From: Gemmobacter caeruleus
GTDB lineage: Bacteria > Pseudomonadota > Alphaproteobacteria > Rhodobacterales > Rhodobacteraceae
Length of the DNA: 64,000 nucleotides
Assembly (NCBI RefSeq): GCF_008271655.1
Contig: NZ_VKKX01000022.1
Location: 496,001-560,000, forward strand
Direction of reading: 5' to 3'
The notes under the pieces were generated by a model, which did no database searches, was not told the DNA's origin, and saw only the letters and a program-made list of their open reading frames with translations. This document shows, piece after piece, positions 1 through 10,816 of the stretch (positions within the stretch are counted from its first letter, which is position 1; every line of letters begins with the position of its first letter). Both the position numbers and the translations under genes were made by a program.

Positions 1-390
1 CTCGGCGCCTCGTCGATCTCGCGCTTTCCGCAAGGCTATGCGCAGAATGCCTCCGGCACCTCGGATTACACCAAATCGGTGCGCGCGGGCCGGTTCACCA
101 CGCATCGCGGCCATGTCTTCACCCCAGATGACCGCCTGCGCGGCCGCATCATCGAGGCGCTGATGTGCGATTTCCGGGTGGAACGGGCGGAACTTCTGGC
201 GCAATACGGCGCGACCGAGGCGCAGGTTCAGGCGATGTTCGCCGCCGCGCAGGCCCAGTTCGGCGACATGGTCCGGCTGGATGCGCAGGGCCTGTCGATC
301 CCGCCGGCGGGGCGGCCGCTGACGCGCATGATCGCACGCGCCTTCGACGCCTATGACCAGAGCAAGGCCAAGCATTCGGCCGCGATCTGA
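1..390 (+). CDS. hemN: Oxygen-independent coproporphyrinogen III oxidase, C-terminal fragment
   Basis: This is the last 129 codons of a gene whose 5' part lies outside the window; it reads in frame from base 1. HemN is a cytoplasmic radical SAM enzyme that decarboxylates coproporphyrinogen III to protoporphyrinogen IX in haem synthesis without oxygen. The fragment opens with a GASSISRFPQGYAQN stretch, which is typical of the late catalytic domain of HemN. The tail (CDFRVERAEL, then DMVRLDAQGLSI) matches the C-terminal HemN domain that helps bind substrate. The radical SAM cysteines are not in the window, so integrity of the whole gene cannot be judged. It ends with TGA and converges on the next gene 18 bases away. 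Confidence 0.88.
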   Translation, partial: LGASSISRFPQGYAQNASGTSDYTKSVRAGRFTTHRGHVFTPDDRLRGRIIEALMCDFRVERAELLAQYGATEAQVQAMFAAAQAQFGDMVRLDAQGLSIPPAGRPLTRMIARAFDAYDQSKAKHSAAI

Positions 391-408
391 CCCCCTGCGC
401 GACCGCGT

Positions 409-735
409 TCAGTGGTCGCGCAGAAAATCGTCCTCGACCTCGGCCACGTCAAAGCCCATGGCCTCCAGCCCGGCCTCCAGGTTTTCGGCCAGATGCGGCA
501 TGCCCATCAGATATTGATCGGTCGGCGCCGCGCGTTCGTTGAAGGCGGTTTCCACCGCATCCGCGAAATCGCCCGCTTCATAGACGCCACGCCCCACCCA
601 GGCCAGTGCAACCAGATGCGCCTGTTCATCCTCGTTCAGGCCCTGAATGAAGGCGTGCAGCTCGCGCTCGCCCATATTGCCCTCACGCGACTGGTAGATG
701 ATGTGCACGACCTTGGCAGGACTGATTTCAAGCAT
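409..735 (-). CDS. DUF3775 domain protein
   Basis: A 108-residue soluble acidic protein. The sequence MLEISPAKVVHII followed by LHAFIQGLNEDEQAHLVALAWVGRG resembles the DUF3775 family of small alphaproteobacterial proteins, whose function is unknown. The reading frame stays open upstream, but the ATG at 735 is chosen because GGAGG lies six bases before it and family members begin at this point. There is no signal peptide, membrane segment or cysteine motif. It is a single gene facing hemN and diverging from the glutamate synthase-like gene. Nothing in the context points to a pathway. Confidence 0.75.
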   Translation of the reverse strand: MLEISPAKVVHIIYQSREGNMGERELHAFIQGLNEDEQAHLVALAWVGRGVYEAGDFADAVETAFNERAAPTDQYLMGMPHLAENLEAGLEAMGFDVAEVEDDFLRDH

Positions 736-834
736 TTGGGGCCTCCTGCCGGCGATGGTGCGCTTTCGCCGCGCGCGAGACAAGGGCCAAGATGCCCCGG
801 ATTCGGTCACGCCCCGCGCCGGATGGATCGGGGG

Positions 835-864
835 TTGACCGGGCCGGAAGAGGCCGCCCATAAA
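835..864 (+). promoter_or_regulatory. Candidate sigma-70 promoter for the glutamate synthase-like gene
   Basis: TTGACC (835-840) and CATAAA (859-864) are 18 bases apart, about 110 bases before the start codon at 976. They match the -35 box at five of six and the -10 box at four of six positions. This is a sequence match only. Confidence 0.35.
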
Positions 865-975
865 TTAAGCAGGGCGGCACACCATGCCGGGCCGCCGCGG
901 TCTTTACCTGTTCACGAAAGGTTCAGCTTTTGCTGTCAGGCCTGACGGACAGACACATGCCGGAGGAAGGGCTGA

Positions 976-2586
976 ATGTCTCAATATCTTCGACTGGCGA
1001 CGTTTGCGGGCAGCGTGATCGGCCTGTTCCTGTCGCTCTTGCTGCTGATCTGGTTCCCGGCGGCCTGGTGGATCGCGCTGCTCTGCGCGGGGCTGGTGCT
1101 GCTGGGGCTGCGTGATGTGACCCAGACCCGCCACGCCGTGCTGCGCAACTATCCGATCATCGGCCATTTCCGCTACTGGTTCGAGGATATCCGCCCCGAG
1201 ATCCGGCAATATCTGATCGAGGGCGACGAGGATGAGGTGCCTTTTTCGCGCGAACAGCGCGAAATCGTCTATCAGCGCGCCAAGAACGTGGAGGACAAGC
1301 GCCCCTTCGGCACCCGCAAGCGGGTTTATGACAGCGGATATCAATGGCTTACGCATTCGATCCGCCCGCGAAAGATCGACAGCAACGATTTCCGCGTGAC
1401 CATCGGCGGCCCCGATTGCAAGCAGCCCTATGACGCCTCGATCTACAACATTTCCGCCATGAGCTTTGGCGCGCTCTCGGCCAATGCGATCCTGGCGCTG
1501 AACAGCGGCGCCAGGAAGGGCGGCTTTGCCCATGACACCGGCGAGGGCGGCATCAGCCGCTATCACCGCCAGGGCGGCGGCGATCTGATCTGGGAACTGG
1601 GTTCGGGCTATTTCGGCGCGCGTGCAAAAGATGGCAGTTTCGATGCCGGCCGCTTTGCCGAAACCGCCGCCGATCCGCAGGTCAAGATGGTCGAGCTGAA
1701 ACTGTCGCAGGGTGCCAAGCCCGGTCAGGGCGGCGTGCTGCCCGGCGCCAAGATCACGCCCGAGATCTCTGAGGCGCGGGGCGTGCCCATGGGGGTGGAT
1801 TGCGTCTCGCCCGCTTCGCATTCGGCCTTTTCCACGCCGATCGAGATGATGGAATTCATCGCCAGGATGCGCGAACTGTCGGGCGGCAAACCGGCGGGGT
1901 TCAAGCTCTGCATCGGGCATCGGCGCGAATTCATGTGTATCGTCAAGGCGATGCTGGAAACCGGCATCACGCCCGACTTCATCGTGATCGACGGCAAGGA
2001 GGGCGGCACCGGCGCCGCCCCGATGGAATTTGCCAACCATATGGGCATGCCGCTGGTCGAGGGGCTGACCTTCGCCCACAACACGCTGCGCGGCGCGGGA
2101 TTGCGCGACCGGATCAGGCTGGGCGCCTCGGGCAAGCTGATTCACGCCTTCGACATCGCCAAGGCACTGGCGCTAGGCGCCGACTGGGCGAATTCGGCGC
2201 GCGGCTTCATGTTCGCGGTCGGCTGCATCCAGGCGCAAAGCTGTCACACCAACCACTGCCCCACCGGGGTCGCCACGCAGGATCCGGCCCGGCAAAAGGC
2301 GCTGGTTGTGCCCGACAAGGCCGAGCGGGTCTATAATTTCCACAAGAACACGCTCAAGGCTCTGGGCGACATGTCCGGGGCGGCGGGGCTGCTGCATCCG
2401 TCGGGCTTTCTGCCGCATCACCTGCTGATGCGCGAAAAGGACCGCGACATGGTCACCGGCGACGAGGTGTATCCCTACATGCCCGAGGGGTTTCTGCTGC
2501 GCGAGGATGACGATCGCTTTGGCTATCTCAAGCGCTGGCGCCGCGCCCGTGCCGAGCAGTTCGAGCCGCATGACGGCGGAATCTGA
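976..2586 (+). CDS. Membrane-anchored FMN-binding glutamate synthase family protein
   Basis: A 536-residue protein. Residues about 5-50 form two hydrophobic segments, and the rest resembles the FMN/Fe-S central domain of the glutamate synthase large subunit. It includes the glycine-rich VIDGKEGGTGAAP stretch, a MSFGALS motif, and the cysteine cluster CIQAQSCHTNHCPTGVAT that in GltB binds a 3Fe-4S cluster. The glutaminase domain of true GltB is missing, so this is the stand-alone alphabetic-family protein usually named FMN-binding glutamate synthase family protein, whose physiological reaction is not established. The ATG at 976 has GGAGGAAGGG a few bases upstream. It is a single-gene unit ending before a strong hairpin. 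Confidence 0.85.
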   Translation: MSQYLRLATFAGSVIGLFLSLLLLIWFPAAWWIALLCAGLVLLGLRDVTQTRHAVLRNYPIIGHFRYWFEDIRPEIRQYLIEGDEDEVPFSREQREIVYQRAKNVEDKRPFGTRKRVYDSGYQWLTHSIRPRKIDSNDFRVTIGGPDCKQPYDASIYNISAMSFGALSANAILALNSGARKGGFAHDTGEGGISRYHRQGGGDLIWELGSGYFGARAKDGSFDAGRFAETAADPQVKMVELKLSQGAKPGQGGVLPGAKITPEISEARGVPMGVDCVSPASHSAFSTPIEMMEFIARMRELSGGKPAGFKLCIGHRREFMCIVKAMLETGITPDFIVIDGKEGGTGAAPMEFANHMGMPLVEGLTFAHNTLRGAGLRDRIRLGASGKLIHAFDIAKALALGADWANSARGFMFAVGCIQAQSCHTNHCPTGVATQDPARQKALVVPDKAERVYNFHKNTLKALGDMSGAAGLLHPSGFLPHHLLMREKDRDMVTGDEVYPYMPEGFLLREDDDRFGYLKRWRRARAEQFEPHDGGI

Positions 2587-2605
2587 GGGGGGGGCCGGAA
2601 ATTCA

Positions 2606-2635
2606 AAAGGCTTGGGTATTGCTACCCAAGCCTTT
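2606..2635. terminator. Bidirectional intrinsic terminator
   Basis: A perfect 13-base inverted repeat, AAAGGCTTGGGTA with loop TTGC, lies between the plus-strand glutamate synthase-like gene and the minus-strand tRNA-Lys. T-rich bases follow the stem in both directions, so it can end both transcripts. Confidence 0.8.
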
Positions 2636-2643
2636 GAAAACAG

Positions 2644-2719
2644 TGGTGAGCCCGACAGGATTCGAACCTGTGACCCACTGATTAAAAGTCAGTTGCTCTA
2701 CCAACTGAGCTACGGGCCC
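2644..2719 (-). tRNA. tRNA-Lys (anticodon TTT)
   Basis: Read on the minus strand, the 76 bases fold as a full cloverleaf. The acceptor stem GGGCCCG pairs with CGGGCTC (one G-T pair). The D arm contains AGCTCAGTTGGTAGAGC, the anticodon loop is CTTTTAA, and the T arm contains GGTTCGAATCC. The CCA end is encoded. Anticodon TTT reads lysine codons. The terminator hairpin begins nine bases past the 3' end. Confidence 0.97.
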
Positions 2720-2828
2720 GCCGTCTGTGAGCGGCTAACTAAGGGGTTGGCCGCAGGGGGTCAAGAGCGAAAAATCACAAAAATGCGTCCGTCTGGCAAA
2801 TAACCTGAAATGGGGGTAGAAGGCCCGC

Positions 2829-3665
2829 ATGACACAGGCATTTCCCCGGGGCCTGCCGTTCATGAAGATGCACGGCGCAGGCAATGATTTCGTGGTGATC
2901 GACTCGCGCGGGCGCGGGGCGGTGACGACCCCTGCGCTTGCACGGGCCGTGGGCGACCGCAATCGCGGCGTCGGCTTTGATCAGCTGGCCGAGATTCGCG
3001 ATTCGGATGTCGCTGATTTCGCTCTGGATTTCTGGAACAGCGATGGCAGCCGCGCCGGGGCCTGCGGCAATGCCTCGCGCTGCGTCAGCGATTACATGAT
3101 GCAGCAGACCGGCCGCGACGCGGTCAGCTTCGTGACACAACGCGGGCGGCTCCATGCGCTCCGCCTGGCCGATGGCCGGGTCAGCGTCAACATGGGCGCG
3201 CCGCAGCGCGACTGGGCTGAGGTGCCGCTGGCGCATGCCGCCGACACGCTCCATCTGCCGCTGCCGGGCGATCCGGTCGCCATTGGCATGGGCAACCCGC
3301 ATTGCGTTTTCTTCGTCGCCGATGCCGAGGCGGTGGACCTGCCCGCCGAGGGGCGTCGTTTTGAAACCGACCCGCTGTTCCCGCAGCGCACCAATGTCGA
3401 ATTCGCAAGCCTGACCGCCCCCGACCGCCTGCGCATGCGGGTCTGGGAACGCGGCGCCGGCATCACGCTGGCCTGCGGATCTGGCGCCTGTGCGACGGCG
3501 GTGGCGGCGCATCTGCGCGGGCTGACGGGGCGGCATGTCACGCTTGACCTCGATGGTGGCGTGTTGGAAATCGACTGGCGCGACGACGGGGTCTGGATGG
3601 CCGGCCCGGTCGCGCGCAGCTTTGACGGCGTGCTGCCCCCCGCCTTTCTGGACGGACTGCTGTGA
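2829..3665 (+). CDS. dapF: Diaminopimelate epimerase
   Basis: A 278-residue enzyme that interconverts LL- and meso-diaminopimelate in the cytoplasm, for lysine and peptidoglycan synthesis. The family start [14 protein letters not shown] is followed by the first catalytic cysteine, C79 in [11 protein letters not shown], and the second, C216 in [11 protein letters not shown]. These are the two bases of the cofactor-free racemisation. The ATG at 2829 gives an eleven-residue leader; a second ATG at 2862 (MKMHG) is also possible. The stop overlaps the GTG start of mtaB by four bases, so the two genes form one translationally coupled operon. Length is normal for the family. Confidence 0.97.
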   Translation: MTQAFPRGLPFMKMHGAGNDFVVIDSRGRGAVTTPALARAVGDRNRGVGFDQLAEIRDSDVADFALDFWNSDGSRAGACGNASRCVSDYMMQQTGRDAVSFVTQRGRLHALRLADGRVSVNMGAPQRDWAEVPLAHAADTLHLPLPGDPVAIGMGNPHCVFFVADAEAVDLPAEGRRFETDPLFPQRTNVEFASLTAPDRLRMRVWERGAGITLACGSGACATAVAAHLRGLTGRHVTLDLDGGVLEIDWRDDGVWMAGPVARSFDGVLPPAFLDGLL

Positions 3666-4915
3666 GCGCGCCGGTCTTTTCCACCCTCGGCTGCCGCCTG
3701 AACGCCTATGAGACCGAGGCGATGAAGGAACTGGCCGCCGCTGCCGGCGTGGAAAACGCCGTGGTGGTGAATACCTGCGCCGTCACCGCCGAGGCCGTGC
3801 GCAAGGCCAAGCAGGAAATCCGCCGTCTGGCCCGTGAAAACCCCGGCGCGCCGGTGATCGTCACCGGCTGCGCCGCGCAGACCGAGCCCGCGACCTTTGC
3901 CGCCATGCCCGAGGTGACGCGCGTGGTCGGCAACAGCGAAAAGATGCAGGCAGAGACCTGGGCCGGGCTGCGGGTGCCCGACCTGATCGGCACGACCGAA
4001 AAGGTGCAGGTCGATGACATCATGTCGGTGCGTGAAACCGCCGGCCATCTGATCGACGGGTTCGGCCGTCACAGGGCCTATGTGCAGGTGCAGAACGGCT
4101 GTGATCACCGCTGCACCTTTTGCATCATCCCGTTTGGTCGGGGCAATTCGCGGTCGGTCCCGGCCGGGGTCGTGGTCGAGCAAATCCGGCGCCTGGTGGA
4201 CAAGGGCTTCAACGAGGTGGTGCTGACCGGGGTGGACCTGACCAGCTGGGGCGCCGACCTGCCCGCCGCGCCGCGCCTGGGCGATCTGGTGATGCGCATC
4301 CTGCGCCTGGTGCCGGACCTGCCACGCCTGCGCATCAGTTCGATCGACAGTATCGAGGCGGATGAAGCGCTGATGCAGGCCATCGCGACCGAGCCGCGCC
4401 TGATGCCGCATCTGCATCTGTCGCTTCAGGCCGGCGATGACATGATCCTGAAACGGATGAAGCGCCGCCACCTGCGCGACGACGCGATCCGCTTTTGCGA
4501 GGAGGCGCGGCGCCTGCGCCCCGAGATCGTCTTTGGCGCCGACATCATCGCCGGTTTCCCGACCGAAACCGAGGAGATGTTCGCCAACAGCCTGAAACTG
4601 ATCGACGATTGCGGCCTGACCTTCCTGCATGTCTTTCCGTTCAGCCCGCGCAAGGGCACGCCCGCCGCCCGCATGCCGCAGGTGAAAGGCCCGGCGATCC
4701 GCGACCGCGCCGCCCGTCTGCGCGCGGCGGGAGAGGCCGCACTTGCGCGACATCTGGCGGGCGCCATCGGCCAGACTCACCGCATCTTGCTGGAGGGGCC
4801 GCGTCTTGGCCGGACCGAACAATTCACCGAGGTCAGCTTTAGCCAGGCCCAACCCGAAGGGCAGATCGTCACGGCGCGCATTACCGGGTTTGCGGATGGC
4901 CGGCTGACCGCCTAG
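3662..4915 (+). CDS. mtaB: tRNA t6A37 methylthiotransferase MtaB
   Basis: A 417-residue radical SAM methylthiotransferase that converts t6A37 to ms2t6A in lysine-type tRNAs. The N-terminal UPF0004 domain carries the cluster cysteines in [15 protein letters not shown] and TGCAAQ. The radical SAM CxxxCxxC motif is C147, C151 and C154 ([16 protein letters not shown]). A shortened TRAM-like region closes the protein. It starts with GTG inside the dapF stop (GTGA). The tRNA-Lys(TTT) next door is a plausible substrate type for this enzyme, although adjacency may be coincidence. The name rests on the MtaB-type cysteine pattern and length rather than the longer MiaB. Confidence 0.93.
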   Translation: MSAPVFSTLGCRLNAYETEAMKELAAAAGVENAVVVNTCAVTAEAVRKAKQEIRRLARENPGAPVIVTGCAAQTEPATFAAMPEVTRVVGNSEKMQAETWAGLRVPDLIGTTEKVQVDDIMSVRETAGHLIDGFGRHRAYVQVQNGCDHRCTFCIIPFGRGNSRSVPAGVVVEQIRRLVDKGFNEVVLTGVDLTSWGADLPAAPRLGDLVMRILRLVPDLPRLRISSIDSIEADEALMQAIATEPRLMPHLHLSLQAGDDMILKRMKRRHLRDDAIRFCEEARRLRPEIVFGADIIAGFPTETEEMFANSLKLIDDCGLTFLHVFPFSPRKGTPAARMPQVKGPAIRDRAARLRAAGEAALARHLAGAIGQTHRILLEGPRLGRTEQFTEVSFSQAQPEGQIVTARITGFADGRLTA

Positions 4916-4940
4916 GCTGCCGTGAAAACCGGAGCGCGCC

Positions 4941-6821
4941 ATGGGTCATGACCACAGCCAGCATAGTGACGACAACCGCCTGGAGGCGCTGCTGACCGGC
5001 ATCACGCTTGTCGGTATGGCGCTGGCCACGCTGGACGCCTTTGCCCTGCCCGGCATTTGGGGGCCGGTCGGGCTGGCGGCGGTTTATCTGGCGGCGGGTG
5101 TGCCGACGCTGGCTTCGGCCCTGCGGGAGCTTTGGCATCACCGGCGGCTCGATATCGACCTGCTGATGGCACTGGCCGCGCTGGCGGCGCTGGTGGTCGG
5201 GGCCGCGCTGGAAGGCGCGGTGCTGCTCACGCTCTTTGCCATATCCGAGACGCTGGAACATCGCGCCATGGGGCGCGCGCGTCGCGCTGTCGAGGCGCTG
5301 ATGGCGCTGCGCCCCGACAGCGCCTTTCTGAAAACCGCCGAGGGTGTGACCGAGGTCGCCTCCGACAGGCTCGTGCCCGGTGACATCGTGGTGATCCGCC
5401 CCGGCGGCCGCGTGCCGAGCGACGGGGTGATTGTCGGCGGCGAGGCCTCTATGGACCTTTCCACCCTTACCGGCGAATCCATGCCCGTTCACAAGGGGCC
5501 GGGCGACAAGGTGTTCGAGGCGACGGTGAACCTCAATGCCGTGCTGGAGGTGCGCATCACGCGCGCCGTGGCCGAAAGCACCGTGGCGCGGATGGTGCAG
5601 CTTGTGACCGAAGCGCAGGCCGCGAAGGCCCCGTCAGAGCGGTTTTCCGACTGGTTCGGCCAGCGCTATACGGTGCTGGTGCTGCTGGGGTCCGGCCTGG
5701 CCTATCTGGCGTTTCTGGCGCTTGGGGCGGGGCATGACATCGCGCTTTACCGCGCCGCGACGCTGCTTGTCGCGGCCAGCCCCTGCGCGGTGGTGATCTC
5801 GGTCCCGGCCGCGATCCTGTCGGCGCTGTCGGCGGCGGCGCGGGGCGGGGTGCTGTTCAAGGGCGGTGCCGCGTTGGAAAATCTGGCGGCCGTGCGCGCC
5901 TTTGCCTTTGACAAGACCGGCACGCTGACCACGGGCCGGGCCGAGGTGACAGGCATCCATGCCGCCGATCCGACCCGTTTTCTGCGGCTGATCGGCGGGC
6001 TGGAGGCGCAGTCGGAACATCCGATCGCCGATGCGATCCGCCGCCGGCTGGCGGCCGAGGGGCTGACCCCTGCCCCCGTCACCGACGTGCAGGCCCACCC
6101 AAGCGAGGGCATCACCGGCCGCGATGATGACGGGGCGATCTGGGCCGGCAATGCCCGGATGGCTGCGCGCATGGGCGCCACCCTGCCGCATCTGGACGGG
6201 GTCAGCGACGGTGCCGAAACGCTGATCTGGCTGGGGCGCGGGGCGCAGCTTCTGGGCGGCACCACCGTGGCCGACCGCCCGCGCGACAGTTCGCGCGCGG
6301 CACTGGCGGGGCTCAAGGCCGCGGGGACCGAGATCGCACTGATGACCGGCGACCGCCGGCCGGTCGCCCTGCGCATCGGTGCCGAACTGGGCCTGTCTGC
6401 ACCCGAAATCCATGCCGACCTGCTGCCCGAAGACAAGGTCCGGCTGGTGGGCAAGCTGGCCGAAAGCGGGCGCGTGGCCTATGTCGGTGACGGGGTCAAT
6501 GATGCCGCCGCACTGGCGCGTGCCGATGTCGGCATCGCCATGGGCGCCGCCGGCAGCGAGGTCGCGCTTCAGGCCGCCGATGTGGCGCTGCTGTCGGACG
6601 AGATGGGCCAACTGGCCGCCGCGCAGCGGCTGGCGAAGCGCACCGCGCGGGTGATCCGGCAGAACCTGGCCTTCGCGCTTGGTGCCATGGTGCTGCTGGT
6701 GATGGGGGGCCTGTTCTTTGAACTGCCGCTGCCGTTGGCGGTGCTGGGGCACGAAGGCGGCACGGTTCTGGTGGTGCTGAACGGACTGCGCCTGTTGGCC
6801 GACCCGATCCGCAAGGTGTGA
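4941..6821 (+). CDS. P1B-4 type heavy-metal exporting ATPase (Zn/Co/Cd)
   Basis: A 626-residue inner-membrane P-type ATPase. The phosphatase-loop TGES sits near residue 180, the metal-binding SPC of the membrane core near 279-281, the phosphorylation motif DKTGT near 324, SEHPIAD in the nucleotide domain, GDGVNDAAAL near 516, and HEGGT near 604 in a late membrane helix. SPC plus HEGGT is the P1B-4 signature, the class that exports cobalt, zinc or related divalent ions (CoaT/CtpD). There is no N-terminal heavy-metal-associated domain, only a short histidine-containing leader MGHDHSQH. GGAG precedes the ATG. It is a single gene 25 bases after mtaB, with a hairpin at its end. Metal specificity cannot be settled from sequence. 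Confidence 0.92.
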   Translation: MGHDHSQHSDDNRLEALLTGITLVGMALATLDAFALPGIWGPVGLAAVYLAAGVPTLASALRELWHHRRLDIDLLMALAALAALVVGAALEGAVLLTLFAISETLEHRAMGRARRAVEALMALRPDSAFLKTAEGVTEVASDRLVPGDIVVIRPGGRVPSDGVIVGGEASMDLSTLTGESMPVHKGPGDKVFEATVNLNAVLEVRITRAVAESTVARMVQLVTEAQAAKAPSERFSDWFGQRYTVLVLLGSGLAYLAFLALGAGHDIALYRAATLLVAASPCAVVISVPAAILSALSAAARGGVLFKGGAALENLAAVRAFAFDKTGTLTTGRAEVTGIHAADPTRFLRLIGGLEAQSEHPIADAIRRRLAAEGLTPAPVTDVQAHPSEGITGRDDDGAIWAGNARMAARMGATLPHLDGVSDGAETLIWLGRGAQLLGGTTVADRPRDSSRAALAGLKAAGTEIALMTGDRRPVALRIGAELGLSAPEIHADLLPEDKVRLVGKLAESGRVAYVGDGVNDAAALARADVGIAMGAAGSEVALQAADVALLSDEMGQLAAAQRLAKRTARVIRQNLAFALGAMVLLVMGGLFFELPLPLAVLGHEGGTVLVVLNGLRLLADPIRKV

Positions 6822-6824
6822 AAA

Positions 6825-6842
6825 GGGCGCCCGAAGGCGCCC
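6825..6842. terminator. Convergent GC hairpin between the metal ATPase and dnaJ
   Basis: GGGCGCC, loop CGAA, GGCGCCC lies in the 24-base gap between the converging stops. A four-A run precedes it on the plus strand, giving a T run after the hairpin for the dnaJ transcript. Confidence 0.6.
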
Positions 6843-6845
6843 TGA

Positions 6846-8003
6846 TCAGTTCTTCATCCCATCCCAGAAGCTTTTGACTTTCTTGAAGAAACTCGACGCT
6901 TCGGGGTTGTTCTCCTCGCTCAGCTTTTCGAATTCGCGCAAAAGCTCTTTCTGGCGGGCGGTCAGGTTGACCGGGGTTTCCACCACCAGTTCGATCAACA
7001 GATCGCCCACGCCGCCGCCGCGCAGGGCGGGCATTCCCTTGCTGCGCAGCCGCATCTGCTTGCCCGTCTGGCTGCCCGGCGGCACCTTGACGCGCGAACG
7101 TCCGCCGTCGATCGTCGGCACCTCGACCTCGCCGCCCATGGCGGCGGTCGCCATCGGCACCGGCACGCGGAAGAACAGATGCACGCCGTCGCGCTGGAAG
7201 ATCGGGTGTTCCTTCACCTCGATGAAGATATACAGATCCCCCGTCGGGCCGCCGCGCAGCCCCGCCTCGCCCTCGCCGGCCAGGCGGATGCGGGTGCCCA
7301 TCTCCACCCCGGCGGGGATGTTGACCGACAGCGCGCGGTCCTTCTCGGTGCGCCCGGCGCCGCCGCAGACCTTGCAGGGGTTCTTGACCATCTGCCCCAT
7401 GCCGTTGCAGGTGGGGCAGGTGCGTTCGACCGTGAAAAAGCCCTGCTGCGCCCGCACCTTGCCCATGCCCGAACAGGTCGGACAGGTGACGGGTTCGGCG
7501 CCCCCCTCGGCGCCGGTGCCGTGGCAGGCATCGCAGGCGACCGAGGCTGGCACGTTGATGGTTTTCTGGACGCCCTGATAGGCCTCCTCCAGCGAGACGC
7601 GCAGGTTGTAGCGCAGGTCGGATCCGCGCTGCGCCCGGCTGCGCGCGCCCCCTGGCCCGCCGCGACCGCCCATGAAATCGCCGAACAGGTCTTCGAACAC
7701 GTCGGAAAAGGCGCTGGCGAAATCCGCCCCGCCGCCCTGGAATCCGCCGCGCGGCCCGCCGCCCCCGCCCATGCCGCCTTCAAAGGCCGCATGACCGAAC
7801 CGATCATAGGCCGCCTTCTTGTCGGCATCCTTCAGCACGTCATAGGCTTCGTTCACTTCCTTGAACTGCGCCTCGGCATCCGGGTTGTCGGAATTGCGGT
7901 CGGGGTGCAGCTCCTTGGCCTTTGCGCGGTAAGCCTTTTTCAGCTCATCGGCCGAGGCCCCGCGCGCGACGCCCAGCACCTCGTAATAGTCACGTTTCGC
8001 CAT
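6846..8003 (-). CDS. dnaJ: Molecular chaperone DnaJ (Hsp40)
   Basis: A 385-residue type I Hsp40 that delivers unfolded clients to DnaK and stimulates its ATPase. The J domain (residues 1-70) has the HPD tripeptide in KELHPDRN. A Gly/Phe-rich linker with repeated GGMGGGGG and GGFQGGG follows. Four CxxCxGxG zinc motifs appear in order: [24 protein letters not shown] and CKVCGGAG. The C-terminal substrate domains are complete. It lies 65 bases downstream of dnaK on the same strand with a hairpin in the gap, so it is likely co-transcribed at a reduced level. Confidence 0.98.
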   Translation of the reverse strand: MAKRDYYEVLGVARGASADELKKAYRAKAKELHPDRNSDNPDAEAQFKEVNEAYDVLKDADKKAAYDRFGHAAFEGGMGGGGGPRGGFQGGGADFASAFSDVFEDLFGDFMGGRGGPGGARSRAQRGSDLRYNLRVSLEEAYQGVQKTINVPASVACDACHGTGAEGGAEPVTCPTCSGMGKVRAQQGFFTVERTCPTCNGMGQMVKNPCKVCGGAGRTEKDRALSVNIPAGVEMGTRIRLAGEGEAGLRGGPTGDLYIFIEVKEHPIFQRDGVHLFFRVPVPMATAAMGGEVEVPTIDGGRSRVKVPPGSQTGKQMRLRSKGMPALRGGGVGDLLIELVVETPVNLTARQKELLREFEKLSEENNPEASSFFKKVKSFWDGMKN

Positions 8004-8024
8004 GGATCATCCCCTATCGGCGAA

Positions 8025-8048
8025 GGGCGGCCCGTTGCCGGACCGCCC
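8025..8048 (-). other. Intercistronic hairpin between dnaK and dnaJ
   Basis: GGGCGGCCCG, loop TTGC, CGGACCGCCC pairs with a single mismatch. It has no clear T tract, so it is more likely an attenuating or RNA-stabilising element than a full terminator. Confidence 0.4.
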
Positions 8049-8068
8049 CCCTGCCGTGTCGCGCGGTC

Positions 8069-9976
<1,908 letters not shown>

Positions 9977-10084
9977 GATATGCTACCTCATTCTTTCGGC
10001 GATGTTATGGGGGCGGACCCTGACAAGGCTTCCGTCCCCGATCCCAGTGGAGCGGCGGGGCGGCCTGCCCCACCGGCTTCCCGG

Positions 10085-10116
10085 CGTATATAGGCAGGGG
10101 CTTTCAGGGCTGCAAG
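10085..10116 (-). promoter_or_regulatory. RpoH (sigma-32) heat-shock promoter of dnaK-dnaJ
   Basis: On the minus strand CTTG (10116-10113) and CCTATATACG (10094-10085) are separated by 18 bases. This fits at every defined position the alphaproteobacterial RpoH pattern CTTG-N17/18-CYTATNTNNG. It is about 108 bases before the dnaK start and in the correct orientation. Confidence 0.78.
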
Positions 10117-10174
10117 CGGGCAGGTGCGAGGAATCTCCGGCCAAAACCGCGAAAATGCGCGGCGTTCCGCCGGG

Positions 10175-10816
10175 CTAGTTCGCCAGCGAGCAACAGCCCG
10201 CAAGGGCCAGCGGCGCGGCCCCGCTTTCCTGCGCGGGGTTGAGGAAGAAACTGACCGAAATCCCGTAGGCGCGGTCGCTCATCCCGTCGCCGCAGGCCTC
10301 GGCCGTCAGGGTGGCAAAGCCGCTGCGGGCGGGGCCGTCGATCTTCCAGCCGATCTGCCCGGGGCGGCTGGCGCTGGTCAGGTGCCAGTCGATCCACAGG
10401 CCCAGCGGCCCGTTTTCATCGCCCATCTGGGCCAGCATCATGTTGCGGCGCGCCGGGTCATAGGCCAGCGACCAGAAGGGTTCGGTGCCAAAGCAGGTCA
10501 TGGGGCGATCGAGGCTCAGCCAGTCCGGCCCGGCCTCGCGCGTGAGGAAGCGCCGCGCGACCCAGCCCGCGCCCTCGCCCAGGTTGACGCGGGCCCATTT
10601 GCCGTCCTGCGACAGGGCCACCACCTCGACCCCGGTCGCATCGGGCGGCAGGCTGCCCTGCTGCGCCGCCCCGGCATCGGGCGCGGCGCGCAGGTTCAGC
10701 ACGTCATCGGCCGCAACCCCGCTGACACGGTAGAGCGCGGGCAGCGTCTCGGGCGCTGTTTGCGCCTGGGCGGGCAGCGCCGACAGCATCAGGATCGTCA
10801 GAAGGGCACGGATCAT
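10175..10816 (-). CDS. Periplasmic SH3-domain protein
   Basis: A 213-residue exported protein. MIRALLTILMLSALPAQAQ is a clear signal peptide, followed by a bacterial SH3-like domain (residues about 30-95: DVLNLRAAPD, WARVNLGEGAGWVARRFL). The remainder, with TCFGTEPFWSL, resembles domains seen in other small SH3-containing envelope proteins. The start at 10816 is chosen because it gives the signal peptide and overlaps the stop of the upstream permease gene as ATGA. That coupling suggests a shared transcript, but a role in export is not shown by sequence. Function is unknown beyond likely peptide or peptidoglycan binding. Confidence 0.78.
   Translation of the reverse strand: MIRALLTILMLSALPAQAQTAPETLPALYRVSGVAADDVLNLRAAPDAGAAQQGSLPPDATGVEVVALSQDGKWARVNLGEGAGWVARRFLTREAGPDWLSLDRPMTCFGTEPFWSLAYDPARRNMMLAQMGDENGPLGLWIDWHLTSASRPGQIGWKIDGPARSGFATLTAEACGDGMSDRAYGISVSFFLNPAQESGAAPLALAGCCSLAN

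Noticed and set aside
2735-4942. Minus-strand frames opposite dapF and mtaB
   Set aside because: Both plus-strand genes have all catalytic residues and are coupled; the minus frames show no homology.
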